From: Limnoperna fortunei
Lineage: Eukaryota > Mollusca > Bivalvia > Mytilida > Modiolidae
Assembly (NCBI GenBank): GCA_944474755.1
Contig: OX104113.1
Location: forward strand, 48,933,644 to 48,997,643
Length of the DNA stretch: 64,000 nucleotides
Reading direction: 5' to 3'
Shown here: positions 38,156 through 47,297 of the stretch, piece after piece
Numbering within the stretch: the stretch's first letter is position 1
Layout: each line of letters begins with the position of its first letter
Position numbers and translations under genes: made by a program
Notes under the pieces: model-generated
What the model was told of the DNA's origin: nothing
The model's input: only the letters and a program-made list of their open reading frames with translations
Databases searched by the model: none

Positions 38156-40832
38156 GTGATTTACAGCGGGCAATATTTCGGAAATACTCATAATGAGAAC
38201 AAGTTAACAAACAAGAAATCAATCTGTAATTGGCGTGCCAAATGTAAAAATATTCTGGCAACCACTAGAACAGTATGTATGGAATAATAGATATGGGCGT
38301 AGAATTTAGCCTTTTGTACCGGCTACAATGAGCCTACTCTTTTTCGAAATCTACAAAATTTGTCTTTCCAAATACTTTACCCACTACGGTCCGCTGAAAG
38401 AATTTCCTTATTATAACCTGACAACGACAAAACTACAGGGTTTCCCCTATCCGCCACCTGGGAACATACTGGGCATCTCGGTGGGTCGTGCAACCGGAAC
38501 CCTATGGTCGGTATGAAATAAATGTATTAATAATTAATTGTGTTTTATTTAAGGTAACAGTTGTCGGATACACCTTAGATATACCAGACAGTGTTATGGG
38601 CATAACATTTTTAGCGGCTGGTACAAGTATACCAGACGCTATGGCTAGTGTTTTTGTGGCGAAGCAAGGTATGTTTCGGTAATTAGCTTGTTTAAATAAA
38701 AAGCGTTTATTTAATACTGGATCGTTTTAACTTTATTCGACGTTAGATTACAGCGGGTAATAATTTATTTACTAAGCGTGTATGAAAATGATATCTTTCT
38801 GAAGATAAATGTTCTTTTATTTCATACGAAGATACTATGTTATTACAACGAACAAATAATTGTTTGGGGGAGGAAAACAAATGAAAATCCCGACCTTTGG
38901 TGGGAAAACTGACAATCTTTTTCAATTAATATTGAAGTCGACCAGACTCTGCCACCAGTGAGATTGGAACACGCACCTCATGTTGAAGTGATCAATACTA
39001 GATGTTATTACCCTAACACTCGGCCACCGAGGCTCGAAAATAATTGTAATGAATGTATTCTCTATAAATTGTTTCAGTGGTTTGTACACTTTATTGTTTC
39101 ATGTGGACATATATCTTTGAATTAGTTTAAGAACTATTACATTGTAAGTGGAAATATTATTTACTATTATATATACATAAAACAATATAACGATTCGTTA
39201 TATCAAATTTATTTTTAATTTACATTAGTTTCTGGTTTATGTATAACACAGTGCAATTTGGAAATATGGACCCTAATTGAAGTTATGAAATATTATTTCT
39301 CATTATCTAACAATACATTATAATCGTTACAACACATACGTGAAAAAATATAAATAGTTGAAGATGTTGTTGTTTGCTATAGGGTAAACAGATCAACGGT
39401 AAGTATAGTTTACCGTGACAACACTGTAGTCAATTGGTTGTTACAGGCCACATTTTGTAATTAAAATTAACTTATCTGATGCTCATGCGCGTTTAAATCC
39501 TTTATTTATCTTTTTTCTGTAGGTATGGGTGATATGGCCATCTCGAATTGTTTAGGAAGCAACATATTTGACATACTTCTAGGCTTAGCGTTACCATGGT
39601 TCTTAAAAACTGGAATAGCCTATGCAGGGACGACAGTAAGTCAAACTGTTACGAAGTTCCTTATATTCAAAGGCTATGTTTATACTGAAATTCACTTGAA
39701 AGTTCTTTATCAGTATAAACAATGTTTCAAAAACGTTTTTAGTATTTTACGTGATTATTTAATAATGATTTGTTGTTTAAAGGTTGACGTCCTGAATATG
39801 GTTGAAATTTTGCTCATGTGACGTTAACCACTAAACAAACAAACAAACAAACAAACAAACAGACAGACAAACAAATCAACGAAAATCCATATAACGGAAC
39901 GAGGCTAAAGCATATACGTGTAGTATCACTCTCATTTTCTTGAGATTTCGTGGTGTTTCAGATGGCTTCGTATATGTGACTTTTAACTTTGAATTTGTAT
40001 TGCCACTTTTGGTATTCGCTTATTAATTATCTCTTGGAAAAATCATCAACACCATAACATGGAGGCACAGAGACATGAAATCAAATTGTTATATGCAGGA
40101 TTAAAAAAAATTGGTTCAGAGCGCCGTTTGTATGCATTTCTAATGTTGTTACATTTATCAATTACAGGTAGTCATGAACAGCAACGGAATGTTATATTCA
40201 ATACTTTTACTATTTGTAACTGTCATTATTGCAGTAAGTAACATATATAAACTCAAAATTTATCTTGAATTTACACTTGGCAATCTTCGTCGTTTGCATA
40301 ACATCAACACTTTATTCACATGGTTTGTTAATACAGAAACTTTAACTAAAACATTTTTGAGGTTTGTAAAAGTTATTCGGAGTATAATCAGATTACGAAG
40401 TAACTTTTTTCGACAAATGAATGTATTTGTGATATACAGCCGTTTTATCTAAAATATTACATATTTTGTTTTAGTGATACAAATTACAAATTAGATTACA
40501 TTTTCGATTGTAATGTAACAAAATATTTTAGTCGATGAGTTTGTGGGGGGTCGGCAGTGCATTTTTACTTTTTGTTAAATATCATTTATACATTTCATCT
40601 AATTTAAAAATCCTATCACAAACTGACTTAATGTATATGAATTCTTAAATTTGTTTATTTATATGGTATTTTTTTATTCTTTTAGGTCGGTTGTTTACAC
40701 TACACCGGATGGCGTCTTACTCGACGTGTAGGAATCATTTTTCTAATATCTTATGCTTTTTATTTGTTGATTTCTGTAATGACAGAATGTAATGTGTTTG
40801 GTTATGTAAATGCGCCAATGTGTACAGAATAA
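23028..40832 (+). CDS. K+-dependent Na+/Ca2+ exchanger (NCKX, SLC24 family), 17 coding exons
   Basis: The product is a membrane antiporter that extrudes Ca2+ together with K+ in exchange for Na+. Exons are 23028-23235, 24300-24451, 26097-26181, 27109-27212, 28616-28690, 31054-31133, 32891-32997, 33990-34095, 35084-35180, 35795-35898, 36610-36668, 37306-37396, 37996-38074, 38554-38668, 39523-39635, 40168-40233 and 40686-40832. All introns are GT-AG, phases match at every junction, and the joined frame is 595 residues plus TAA. Alpha-1 repeat: [14 protein letters not shown] (residues 131-144) and [12 protein letters not shown] (160-171), with acidic E142. Alpha-2 repeat: [17 protein letters not shown] (465-481), with D477, then [15 protein letters not shown] with D504. 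A cytosolic loop (about 236-420) separates the halves. The short, non-repetitive loop and CDDYF motif suggest the NCKX3/4/5 side of the family; the exact orthologue is unresolved. The N-terminus has four N-glycosylation sequons but no clear signal peptide, so an upstream coding exon is possible. Confidence 0.95.
24300..24451 (+). CDS. NCKX exon 2, residues 70-120
   Basis: The acceptor is ACTATTTTCAG and the donor GTAGGC. It encodes the extracellular [17 protein letters not shown] motif that precedes the first exchanger membrane segment in NCKX proteins. Next come a hydrophobic helix (about 88-107) and [14 protein letters not shown]. Most family members I recall have Pro where this protein has T113 (FVPSL). 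Confidence 0.95.
24452..26096 (+). other. NCKX intron 2
   Basis: About 1.6 kb, AT-rich. It contains a short plus-strand fragment of dispersed repeat family B at about 24627-24680. A 79-codon frame open on both strands (25582-25865) shows no recognisable protein. Confidence 0.6.
24627..24680 (+). repeat. Family B dispersed repeat fragment
   Basis: The segment 'ggctacactgagtctactctttttgatatcttca' (written here as a description of 24634-24667 in two parts: GGCTACACTGAG and CTACTCTTTTTGATATC) matches the start of the fuller copy at 38317-38510. Confidence 0.55.
26097..26181 (+). CDS. NCKX exon 3, residues 121-149 (alpha-1 repeat, first half)
   Basis: The acceptor is ATATTTCAG. It encodes [19 protein letters not shown] and then APELFTAII, the hallmark first half of the alpha-1 repeat. 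E142 corresponds to the acidic residue required for ion binding in characterised exchangers. It ends in phase 1 before GTAATG. Confidence 0.97.
26300..26366 (-). mobile_element. SINE fragment in NCKX intron 3
   Basis: The ATCCGGAGAAAACTCCCAAAAG segment and its flank match the reverse complement of the SINE 3' body (TTCTCTCCGGGTACTCCGGC in the full copy). It is short and diverged. Confidence 0.4.
26600..26776 (-). repeat. Family B dispersed repeat, minus orientation, in NCKX intron 3
   Basis: Read on the minus strand it begins GGCGTCTACAATGAGCCTAC, followed by TCTTTTTCGTCACTCACTAC. It continues through CCGTATTATGACCTGACAAC and CCTATCCGCCATCCGGGGAC, and ends near a GGGTCGAGCAC segment. The same ordered blocks occur at 38317-38510 (plus) and 50935-51110 (minus). 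The 67-codon open frame over it is not conserved between copies, so it is not treated as coding. Confidence 0.8.
27109..27212 (+). CDS. NCKX exon 4, residues 149-183 (alpha-1 repeat, second half)
   Basis: The acceptor is TTCATTGTAG. It encodes [20 protein letters not shown] followed by [15 protein letters not shown], completing alpha-1. The GSAVFN motif lines the ion pathway in the family. It ends in phase 0 before GTATAG. Confidence 0.97.
27310..27405 (-). mobile_element. Degraded SINE fragment in NCKX intron 4
   Basis: The segment carries, in reverse orientation, CTGGTAATTCTTATCATGTA and GTTATCATTAGTAGATGACT. These resemble the reverse complement of the SINE's TTGACAAGGATTGCCAG and CTACTATTGATCACGTGG blocks. 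It is heavily diverged. Confidence 0.4.
28616..28690 (+). CDS. NCKX exon 5, residues 184-208
   Basis: The acceptor is TTTGTTTCCTTAG and the donor GTAAGA. It encodes [20 protein letters not shown] then LVLIM, a membrane segment with the conserved WW..CRDS.YY pattern of NCKX. Both ends are phase 0. Confidence 0.96.
30736..30801 (+). repeat. Tandem duplication, 33-bp unit, in NCKX intron 5
   Basis: The unit beginning ACTCTGAAACAGAAATAAC and ending CAACTACCAAAAGT is present twice back to back without visible differences, so it is a very recent duplication. Confidence 0.9.
31054..31133 (+). CDS. NCKX exon 6, residues 209-235
   Basis: The acceptor is CTTTTGCAG and the donor GTAAGAG. It encodes [20 protein letters not shown] then GYIVVM. 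The WYES turn and membrane segment immediately precede the cytosolic loop. The intron before it (2.36 kb) is the longest in the mapped gene. Confidence 0.96.
32891..32997 (+). CDS. NCKX exon 7, residues 235-271
   Basis: The acceptor lies at the end of a T-run (TTTTTTTTAG) and the donor is GTATGT. It encodes [20 protein letters not shown] then [16 protein letters not shown], the start of the cytosolic loop. It is hydrophilic with basic patches. It ends in phase 1. Confidence 0.93.
33745..33840 (+). mobile_element. SINE 3' fragment in NCKX intron 7
   Basis: The ordered blocks TTGAGTTCTCACCAAG, CCAGTTTTCCTCACCAATAA and AGCTAAACAAAATTGCTAAA match the SINE 3' region (CCCAATAAAAACTGG, AGCTGAAAAATTGCTGAAAG). 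Only the 3' end is present, consistent with an old truncated copy. Confidence 0.5.
33990..34095 (+). CDS. NCKX exon 8, residues 271-306 (cytosolic loop)
   Basis: The acceptor is TTTGTTTCAG. It encodes an acidic stretch ([15 protein letters not shown]) and then [16 protein letters not shown]. The donor AA|GTATTT is weak but is the only site that keeps the frame before an in-frame TAA 18 bases beyond the junction. It ends in phase 2. Confidence 0.85.
35084..35180 (+). CDS. NCKX exon 9, residues 306-338 (cytosolic loop)
   Basis: The acceptor is TTTTTTTGTTTACAG and the donor GTAGGT. It encodes [20 protein letters not shown] then [12 protein letters not shown], a basic amphipathic part of the loop. 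A second possible donor 4 bases downstream would put the next exon out of frame. Confidence 0.88.
35795..35898 (+). CDS. NCKX exon 10, residues 339-373 (cytosolic loop)
   Basis: The acceptor is TTTTTTGATTCTAG and the donor GTAAGT. It encodes [20 protein letters not shown] and [15 protein letters not shown], strongly basic with several Ser/Thr that could be regulatory. It ends in phase 2. Confidence 0.88.
36610..36668 (+). CDS. NCKX exon 11, residues 373-393 (cytosolic loop); acceptor uncertain
   Basis: The encoded [19 protein letters not shown] matches the (E/D)..HW(R)K(I/V)PSF pattern that precedes the second half of NCKX proteins. The only acceptor that keeps the frame is ATAATTGAAG|G, which lacks a pyrimidine tract. 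Using the nearby AACAG at 36618-36622 would create a stop. The small size and weak acceptor make it a candidate for regulated skipping, but skipping alone would shift the frame (59 bases). Confidence 0.72.
36669..37305 (+). other. NCKX intron 11 with a GC-richer insert
   Basis: The segment about 36826-37090 is markedly less AT-rich than its surroundings and is open for 96 codons on the minus strand and 45 on the plus. No domain is recognised. It looks like an inserted dispersed sequence of unknown family. Confidence 0.45.
37306..37396 (+). CDS. NCKX exon 12, residues 393-423
   Basis: The acceptor is TTATTTTTAG and the donor GTAAGA. It encodes [20 protein letters not shown] then YTIPDCRKE, the conserved stretch that re-enters the membrane (FPL..LLY.TIPDCR in relatives). 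It ends in phase 2. Confidence 0.96.
37996..38074 (+). CDS. NCKX exon 13, residues 423-449
   Basis: The acceptor is ACCTATAG and the donor GTAAGT. It encodes [20 protein letters not shown] then YLMVWM, a membrane helix highly typical of NCKX (W...F..TF..SI.WIA.FSY.MVWM). It ends in phase 0. Confidence 0.97.
38120..38156 (+). repeat. (GATT)n microsatellite in NCKX intron 13
   Basis: About nine copies of the tetranucleotide TTGA lie about 45 bases downstream of the exon 13 donor. Confidence 0.95.
38317..38510 (+). repeat. Family B dispersed repeat, plus orientation, in NCKX intron 13
   Basis: It starts GGCTACAATGAGCCTACTCT and contains CCACTACGGTCCGCTG, CTTATTATAACCTGACAAC, CCCCTATCCGCCACCTGGG and CGGTGGGTCGTGCAACCGG. 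Reverse-complement copies lie at 26600-26776 and 50935-51110. It ends about 45 bases before exon 14, so it almost fills the intron. The 62- and 64-codon open frames here are incidental. Confidence 0.8.
38554..38668 (+). CDS. NCKX exon 14, residues 450-488 (alpha-2 repeat, first half)
   Basis: The acceptor is TTTTATTTAAG and the donor GTATGT. It encodes [20 protein letters not shown] then [18 protein letters not shown], the first half of alpha-2. D477 in TSIPD pairs functionally with E142 of alpha-1. It ends in phase 1. Confidence 0.97.
38870..39033 (-). mobile_element. SINE copy, antisense to NCKX, in intron 14
   Basis: Read on the minus strand it starts GCCTCGGTGGCCGAGTG (box A region) and continues through ACTCACTGGTGG-like and CCAATATTAATTG-like blocks to CCCACCAAAGGTCGGGATTT. 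This matches the order of the full copy at 49617-49880. It is diverged and lacks the 3' tail. Confidence 0.75.
39523..39635 (+). CDS. NCKX exon 15, residues 488-525 (alpha-2 repeat, second half)
   Basis: The acceptor is TTTTTTCTGTAG and the donor GTAAGT. It encodes [20 protein letters not shown] then [17 protein letters not shown]. The GSNIFD motif includes D504, which aligns by position with the Asp reported to confer K+ dependence in mammalian NCKX2, so K+ co-transport is expected. It ends in phase 0. Confidence 0.97.
39833..39875 (+). repeat. (AAAC)n microsatellite in NCKX intron 15
   Basis: About ten AAAC units with AGAC interruptions near the 3' end. Confidence 0.95.
40168..40233 (+). 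CDS. NCKX exon 16, residues 526-547
   Basis: The acceptor is TATCAATTACAG and the donor GTAAGT. It encodes [20 protein letters not shown] then IA, an extracellular turn and a membrane helix. Both ends are phase 0. The 66-base length would keep frame if skipped. Confidence 0.95.
40686..40832 (+). CDS. NCKX exon 17, residues 548-595 and stop codon
   Basis: The acceptor is TTATTCTTTTAG. It encodes [20 protein letters not shown], matching the GW.L.R..G pattern of NCKX C-termini, then a last membrane helix and a short tail ending APMCTE before TAA at 40830. Confidence 0.96.
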   Translation, partial: VGCLHYTGWRLTRRVGIIFLISYAFYLLISVMTECNVFGYVNAPMCTE

Positions 40833-43361
40833 CGAGATAATTACAACCTTGTTATGTAATGTTGTTTTAGTTGTCACATTCCTAGATTTAAATATGTCAT
40901 TTTCACCAAATATACATACAGCATTCTTGGTTGGTAGTTGAATTTTTTGCCTACAAAAAGAAATTTTTATGTTAGGTTTATTTGAGACTTTCGGATTATA
41001 TCTGCTTTGTTCAATTTTTTATACCTTGCAACACAGAGGGGCGGGGTAGTATGCGATACCTTCCGTGTGGATATGAGGTCCGTCTGTCCGTGGCCAGTGG
41101 TTTCCAGTATATTCTGACTTTATTCCTGTGAACTATCCTAATTCCTTTTCTTAAAAACATGTCGGCCATTTTAAAGTTTTATTTTCACTATTGCCCGGTA
41201 ATGAAGCACAATAACATTTAGTTGGCTAATATTTATAGTTATGTGTTGTCTTGGAAGTTCTTTCTTCCTTTTAATTTGCATTTTTGGTTTTAAGCCGATT
41301 ATTAAATAGATCTCTTTCTCTTCTTTCAAATTTTTACTGAAGTATAAAGACTCTACTTATTGTCTCGGGTCTTTTTCTAAATTCTGATCAATATACCTCT
41401 GCTCTTAAGATATTTCCATATCGTCCTTATACATGAGCTATCCTTAGTATTTAATCTCTTGAGAATATGTAAATCTAAACAAGTTTAAAGTCAATCAGAT
41501 ACATATTGTTATAAGGTGTTATTCAGTGCATAGGCATATTACACGACTAGTGAGTTCTCAAAGGAGTTATTTGATAACGGTAAGTCGCTGTTACATTCCT
41601 TTCGGACCTTGTCTATCTCCAGTGTCTTAGGGGAAGATAGGAGTGAAACCAAAAATTTTATGTACATAAATATTTCTATCACGAGTGGAAGATCATACGG
41701 TCTTTCACAAAAGTGCATGTTAGTACCTGTTTCTTCCGTAAATCAGTAAGCTTCATATTGCTATATCATATAGACTCTTCATTGTTAAAGTCTCCATAGT
41801 CTCCAACGTCAGAACGTTCGACAGGAAACTTTGTTATGTTACCATAAAAACGTTCTTGTTTTATGCGTTTTACGCAGCGAGGTTAAGGCAATATATTTAC
41901 CTTGCAATCTAAAGTTTGATGATCGCATTGCAATCTACAAACGATACTCATTCCCATGGATACAACGTTTTGATTGGTCAATTGTTTTAGGTTGGGAGAA
42001 AATGACAACATACCGTGAACATTGTTCTTATATTAAAATTGTGGAATTTATTTTCATTCTCTAAGCTCAGTTTGATAAAAAAAGCAATTGAACGTTTTCT
42101 ATTTATTAACATTATTTAAATTTTGTCAACATGTTGGGCGTTATATACGACGAAATAATCAGCTTCCGGTACATTCAACGTGAAAAAGAATCTTGCATCG
42201 CCGTTAAACGTGCCAGTTCAAAACCGACAACCACCTATATACTTGTAATTACCTGCATGATATGAAGCCAGACCAGAAGAGATGAACACTAAGGTATGTT
42301 TAAGACAATACTTAAGTTGTGCTGCCATCAGTATAATGATTATACAGTTGTCATCGACAACGTGCTCAGCCTCAGCTCAGGATTACCCAGTACTGACTGA
42401 CTACTGTTTACTTAACTTACAATGTCGGACAGTGACAGTGTTACCTCATTGTTAGTCCAAAATTTTAATTAATAGGTCGCAACACGTATAGTCAATAACT
42501 GTTTAACAATGGCAATTGTTATTATAGACTTGATTACACTTCATATGACACCCCCCCCCCCAAAGGCCAAACAGTGAAACACACAGGCAGTAAGTTAAAA
42601 CTTAAATCAAACATGACCTTATATTTGTCAATATTTATACCGAGCGATAGCGAGGTATAAAATGAGGACAAATATAATGTCCGACCATTTTCTTATTCAC
42701 ATAGAGCCCAAATGCAATAATATATTTTGATTCTAATATGTTTAACAATTGTTTTAAAATTTCGAAGCAGCTCTAGAGGACGCTTTCAGTGGTAATACTG
42801 TTTTTTGAAACTAATAAGTTATCCCAAAACAGTATGTTAAAGCAAATAAAATTGACATAAACATATATTCTCGTCATTTTATGGAATATACATACCCGTT
42901 TGCTTTTAAACAAAAATATTGAGAAATCTTAACAAAATTGCATTGTTCCAGTTTGGAAATTTCAGTTGAGCGAAATATGACGTCGGAATTCTAATTATGA
43001 CGTCATATTAATTCGAATGTAGAATTGTTAAAAAAATAATGTATCAGGAGTAGTTTAAATCATATAAATCTCAGAATTCAGACTAAAAATAACTCCATTG
43101 TTAACAATAACGATAATTATGGATAACACAAAAACTGCATTTTTAAGTCAGTTTTTACATTTACACAAAACACATAGCTTACGCATGTGCAAACTAAACT
43201 TATTGGAATTTTGACACAGCTTTGTTTACATAGCTTAAGAAGGACGTCATTTATTAATAAATGTGCAAATGGATCATGGAACTAAATTCTTCTCATTTAG
43301 TATTAGCATAACCATTTATCAATTTATTAAATTTATTTTATAAAGAATAATACATGCCAAA
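40833..43361. other. Exchanger 3' UTR and downstream intergenic sequence
   Basis: No further gene is seen. It holds a C11 run (42551-42561) and a semi-palindromic TATACCGAGCGATAGCGAGG motif (about 42637-42656). The motif starts an AT-rich block that resembles dispersed mussel repeats I recall. Two TGACGTCA-type sites lie near 42980-43010. Confidence 0.4.
41301..41306 (+). promoter_or_regulatory. Candidate poly(A) signal ATTAAA for the exchanger
   Basis: ATTAAA lies about 470 bases after the stop codon and is followed within 15-40 bases by a T/C-rich tract. I saw no AATAAA between the stop and this site. Placement is inferred from sequence only. Confidence 0.4.
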
Positions 43362-43471
43362 TTCCTTATCACATGCTGTATCGTCTAGAGATACATGTAC
43401 CAATATCAGCTAGAGGGATGCGGGCCAAAGGGCTGATATTGGTCGAGGGGTGATACAGCATGTAATTAGGA
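43362..43471. mobile_element. Foldback (MITE-like) element
   Basis: The left arm (CTTATCACATGCTGTATC, then CCAATATCAGC) is repeated as the reverse complement on the right (GCTGATATTGG, then GATACAGCATGTAATTAGG). The two lie around a short GC-richer centre (GAGGGATGCGGGCCAAAGG). The arms are roughly 45-50 bases with a few mismatches. There is no coding capacity. Confidence 0.75.
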
Positions 43472-46400
43472 TTTTGATATACACTTTATCATAACAGTAG
43501 TGAATAGTAATACTGTTATAGTGCTTTTTTTTGGTTTTAGAATAAAGATATCCTTGATTGCACCCATGGTTTTTATTGGGTTCAGGTTACTCCAGACCTG
43601 TTAAGGGGTAATAGTGGCCAAGAGTGAGACTGAGAAAAGGAGAGGGGGTTTCAGGGAAGCAAAATCCTGCATTCTGTGCATACTTTGGACAGTCTTAACG
43701 AGGGTGAATAAGACTATAACAAAGTGTTAGAAAGATTGAATTTGCATGTTTTTCTGTGAATATGCAGCTTATTTTTTTTTATATTCTACTATCATAACGA
43801 TACTTTTCTGTATAAAATATTAAAATAAGTACAAATAAATATTAAGAAAAGCAGCATGAAATGATGGACGTGGGAGACATGCAGACATACTAACGGACAT
43901 TCACAATTGTCGGTATAACTTGGAATGACTGGTATTCCGGTTTTAAAAATAAAAACATTATTAGAATTTGTTTAATTAAATATAAAATAAGCGTTTGATT
44001 TACAGTGGTGAGTGTGAGGGTGTGATTTCATGCTTAAAAGACTTGACAGTTATGTTTCTCACTTTGTGTTTTTGGTTTTTGTGTTAGGCTGTATATGTTT
44101 GTCCATATCCGGATTTGTAATTGTCCCTTGACTTTCGTCTCTTATTGTTTGTTCGGTTTCCTTTGATATTTTTCTTTTTACATGTAAAATATTTTTTATG
44201 CATTTTTCCAGTTTTTGAAACAAATGTACACGAGCTGTTTTATAATTCATTTTTAGTGAAGTATTTCCCAAGTAATTTACATTTCTTAATGTAACCAAAA
44301 TTAAATCTTGCACTGCTCCTTCCTTCTTTTTGTTATTTTCACTGTGACAATTAAAAAAAGAGAGGGAAAAGTGCATGATTTAATTTTAATTACAAGTAGA
44401 TTGTCACATTTCTGTACATACTTGAAAAATTTCATTGATAAATACTCTAAATGATTTCTGAATTTACAAAATTCTGAAGACTAGTTTTTGTCAGATTTAT
44501 ATTCACTTTAAACGAACCCATCAGAGAGACTCCAAATGGAAATGTGTCGATTGTGAACAACATTTCAGAATATAGGGGTGTATTAACAGGTGGACCATGC
44601 GGCCATGTTTCCATAACAGATACACAATGTGAATTGAACACAGTTTACTGTATCTCATATTTAGTACTACTGTTTTACGTACTAAAAATATGATAAATTG
44701 GATAATACTAGTAACTTGTGACACTTGTGATATTGTTATTTGTCAGTTTGTGTGGCTATTTAATAGATTGGTTGGATGTTTGCATTACAAATATTTAGTG
44801 TGCAAAATATATGTATTTAGAAAGTTGTTTTAGCAGTACCATACATGTACATAACGACACTACCATACAAACAGCATACACAAATCTAAAGGATTGGAAC
44901 TTACCCAGATTCCTCTCCAATGATGAAATTTTAGCAAAGTGACAAGAATTTATTAATGATATTTAATTTGATAAATTATTTTTATTTAATTGTTTTTTGT
45001 TTATTTTAAGGTTAAACAATTTAGAAGAGAGGAAATAGTTCCTTTGAACCTGATGTCAATATGGATTAAATATTTGCTGACAGTGATACATGTACATGTG
45101 AATTTATAGAAAATCCTAGTTACTTTACTGAACCTTTGTAGGATGGAAATTAATAATAGATGATTCTAAATCAAATGACCTATTTCATAGTGGACTTCAC
45201 CAAAGAAGATAAAATTGATATTTATAATGAGATGAAAAAAAGAGATGCATGCAGTATATAAGTAGTTTGAAGTAAAGAAGTAAACTGACTTAGTTTGAAA
45301 TAATCTATGACAATTATAGTGAATTGAATTTTTTTTTTTACTAATTAAAAGATATCTGAATATTTTATTTTTAGTCAAATTGCTTCTTCTTCAGTGGCTT
45401 CATTGCCAGGAGACAAAATTTCATACAAGCCATAAATGTACAATGAAATTTAATTTAAAAAATGTGTATTTCATATTTTTTAACTGGTAATAATTATCAT
45501 ATCAACAGTAGTTATACAATTCAGCAGTAAAGCGAGCACTTTCTCTTAAAAATGAAGTAAATGCAATAAATTTTAAACAAATTTCATTGGTTGGGTCACA
45601 TTTTTTCATTGTTGAATCTCAGTGGAGACTTGTTTGAAAATGTTGATACTTCAAGACTCTTATTTACATTTTACAGAACATAGGGGGCCTTGCATTAAAT
45701 TTTCATCATATAAAATATACAAGACGGTTAGGATGCTATTGGAGCATGTCAACCCTACTCCCCACCCAATTAGACAATACACTACAAACACCAAAATCTT
45801 AAATGTTGATGAACAGCAATTTTTATACATTGATATAGATAGTCAGACATTAATATAGATCTACAGTACATGCAGGTTAACTGATAACTTATCAACAACA
45901 ATGCCCTAGGTCTTAAAATCGACCCAGGAGTCCAGTTAACAAAAAATCTCAATTGCTGAATAATTTTAGAAAACACTAAATTTTACAGGATTCCCTTAAA
46001 AAAATATGGTTTTATCGCAGAGATTAAGATTTTCCTGGGAAATTAAGGTTTTAATTTGGTTTTGTAGTGGCAGGAAAATATATAGTTGATTACCACACAG
46101 CACAAAAGAAGACAGATCTGATCTATGTGTCTGCTTGAGTTGATAGGTCTAATTTGCAGACATGTTTCTTGGGTGCCAGTATGTACATGTACTTACATGT
46201 ATATCTCTCTAAAAATACAGCCCAGATTTTTGCTAAATTTATAAAGAAATGTGAAAATATGGACTCGACTACGGTCTTGTTTTCAGCAACACAGATAACT
46301 GCTCATGCAGTTTTTAATAAAGATGTTTCTGGCTTATAATTATATGGTAAATAGTTACAAACTAACAACAGTACACAAACTTTTTTGATGATTCTCTAAT

Positions 46401-46680
46401 AAGCAGGCAACATTTATGATAAAACGAGATCCAGGGGCCAGCTCAGCTTTGGTCATGTTCAAGTTAGTCAGAAATAGCTCTGCCATCCAAAGTGTATAAG
46501 TGTACATTTATAAATAAAGCACCAAGCTATTTGCTTATAATTGGTGTTGGAGTTCCACCTGGGATTTCTTGTTCAGACAGAGTTTATTTACACTTGCAAG
46601 TGGACATTTATTTTTCCAAATTAACCAATTCCATAATGATTACTATTATAGGGACAAAATGGTGTAGCAGCAGAATGCAT
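43472..46680. other. Intergenic AT-rich sequence
   Basis: No gene is supported. A 105-codon minus-strand frame at 44059-44376 is lysine- and asparagine-rich and lies over a T/G-rich, TGACTTTCGTCTC-containing block that looks like a diverged dispersed repeat. Confidence 0.4.
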
Positions 46681-46860
46681 CCCCCCTTTTCCACCTCGCA
46701 CCCACCGAACCCCGAAGAAGATGGCTGTATACTTGAACGTTCAGATTTTATTTTCGCAAATTCCTCCCCCCCCCCCCCTCTTTTTCCACCTCACACACAC
46801 CGAACCCCGAAGAAGATGGCTGTATACTTGAACGTTCAGATTTTATTTTCGCAAATTCTT
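46681..46860 (+). repeat. Tandem duplication, 95-bp period, with poly-C
   Basis: The blocks CCCCGAAGAAGATGGCTGTA and TACTTGAACGTTCAGATTTT occur twice, 95 bases apart. Each copy is preceded by a C-run and TTTTCCACCTC; the second C-run is 13 long (46766-46778). The near-identity of the copies suggests a recent event. This duplication causes the long 134-codon open frame at 46492-46896, which is therefore not called a gene. Confidence 0.9.
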
Positions 46861-47165
46861 GCCTTTTTGTATATCCTCGGACCTTTAAACGTTTGAAATT
46901 CATTAAATTCTTTTAATTACAAGAAATAAAGATTTATTTTTTTACTTAAAAACTTTACGTCGAAAAGACGTCATATGGAGACTGGTTGCCGTTTTGGTAC
47001 CAGTTCTAAATCGTGTTCACTGGTGCACTTGCTTACCTGCAATACAAATGTAAACATGCATTTATCGTTCTAAACTTTCCTAATTTACAAGACCTAATTG
47101 TTGATTTACGTGTTAAGTATTGGTATAATTCTTTTCTTCGTTTTCGGCTGGTATAGAAACACTTT

Positions 47166-47297
47166 GGGTGATAAAAATTTGTGTAGGCAATGCTTCACAT
47201 TGATCGATTGAAAATCCTATAGAAAAGGCTTAATGTTTGCATACGCAAAAAAAAATCGGTAATAAAAATTAACACGTAAGATAAATTTTTATCACCC
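47166..47297. mobile_element. Small terminal-inverted-repeat element (MITE-like)
   Basis: GGGTGATAAAAATTT at 47166-47180 is the exact reverse complement of AAATTTTTATCACCC at 47283-47297. The ~132-bp unit is non-coding. No clear target-site duplication was identified. Confidence 0.6.

Noticed and set aside
38328..38516. 62-codon frame just before exchanger exon 14
   Set aside because: Same family B repeat in the other orientation; not part of the spliced frame.
39636..39821. Read-through extension of exchanger exon 15 as an alternative C-terminus
   Set aside because: A strong GTAAGT donor sits at 39636 and exons 16-17 continue the conserved protein; the extension has no family resemblance.
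44059..44376. 105-codon minus-strand frame rich in Lys/Asn/Thr
   Set aside because: It overlies a T/G-rich repeat-like block; no domain, poor codon diversity.
46492..46896. 134-codon plus-strand frame, the longest single open frame in the window
   Set aside because: Its length comes from a 95-bp tandem duplication and poly-C runs; the repeated peptide has no recognisable features.
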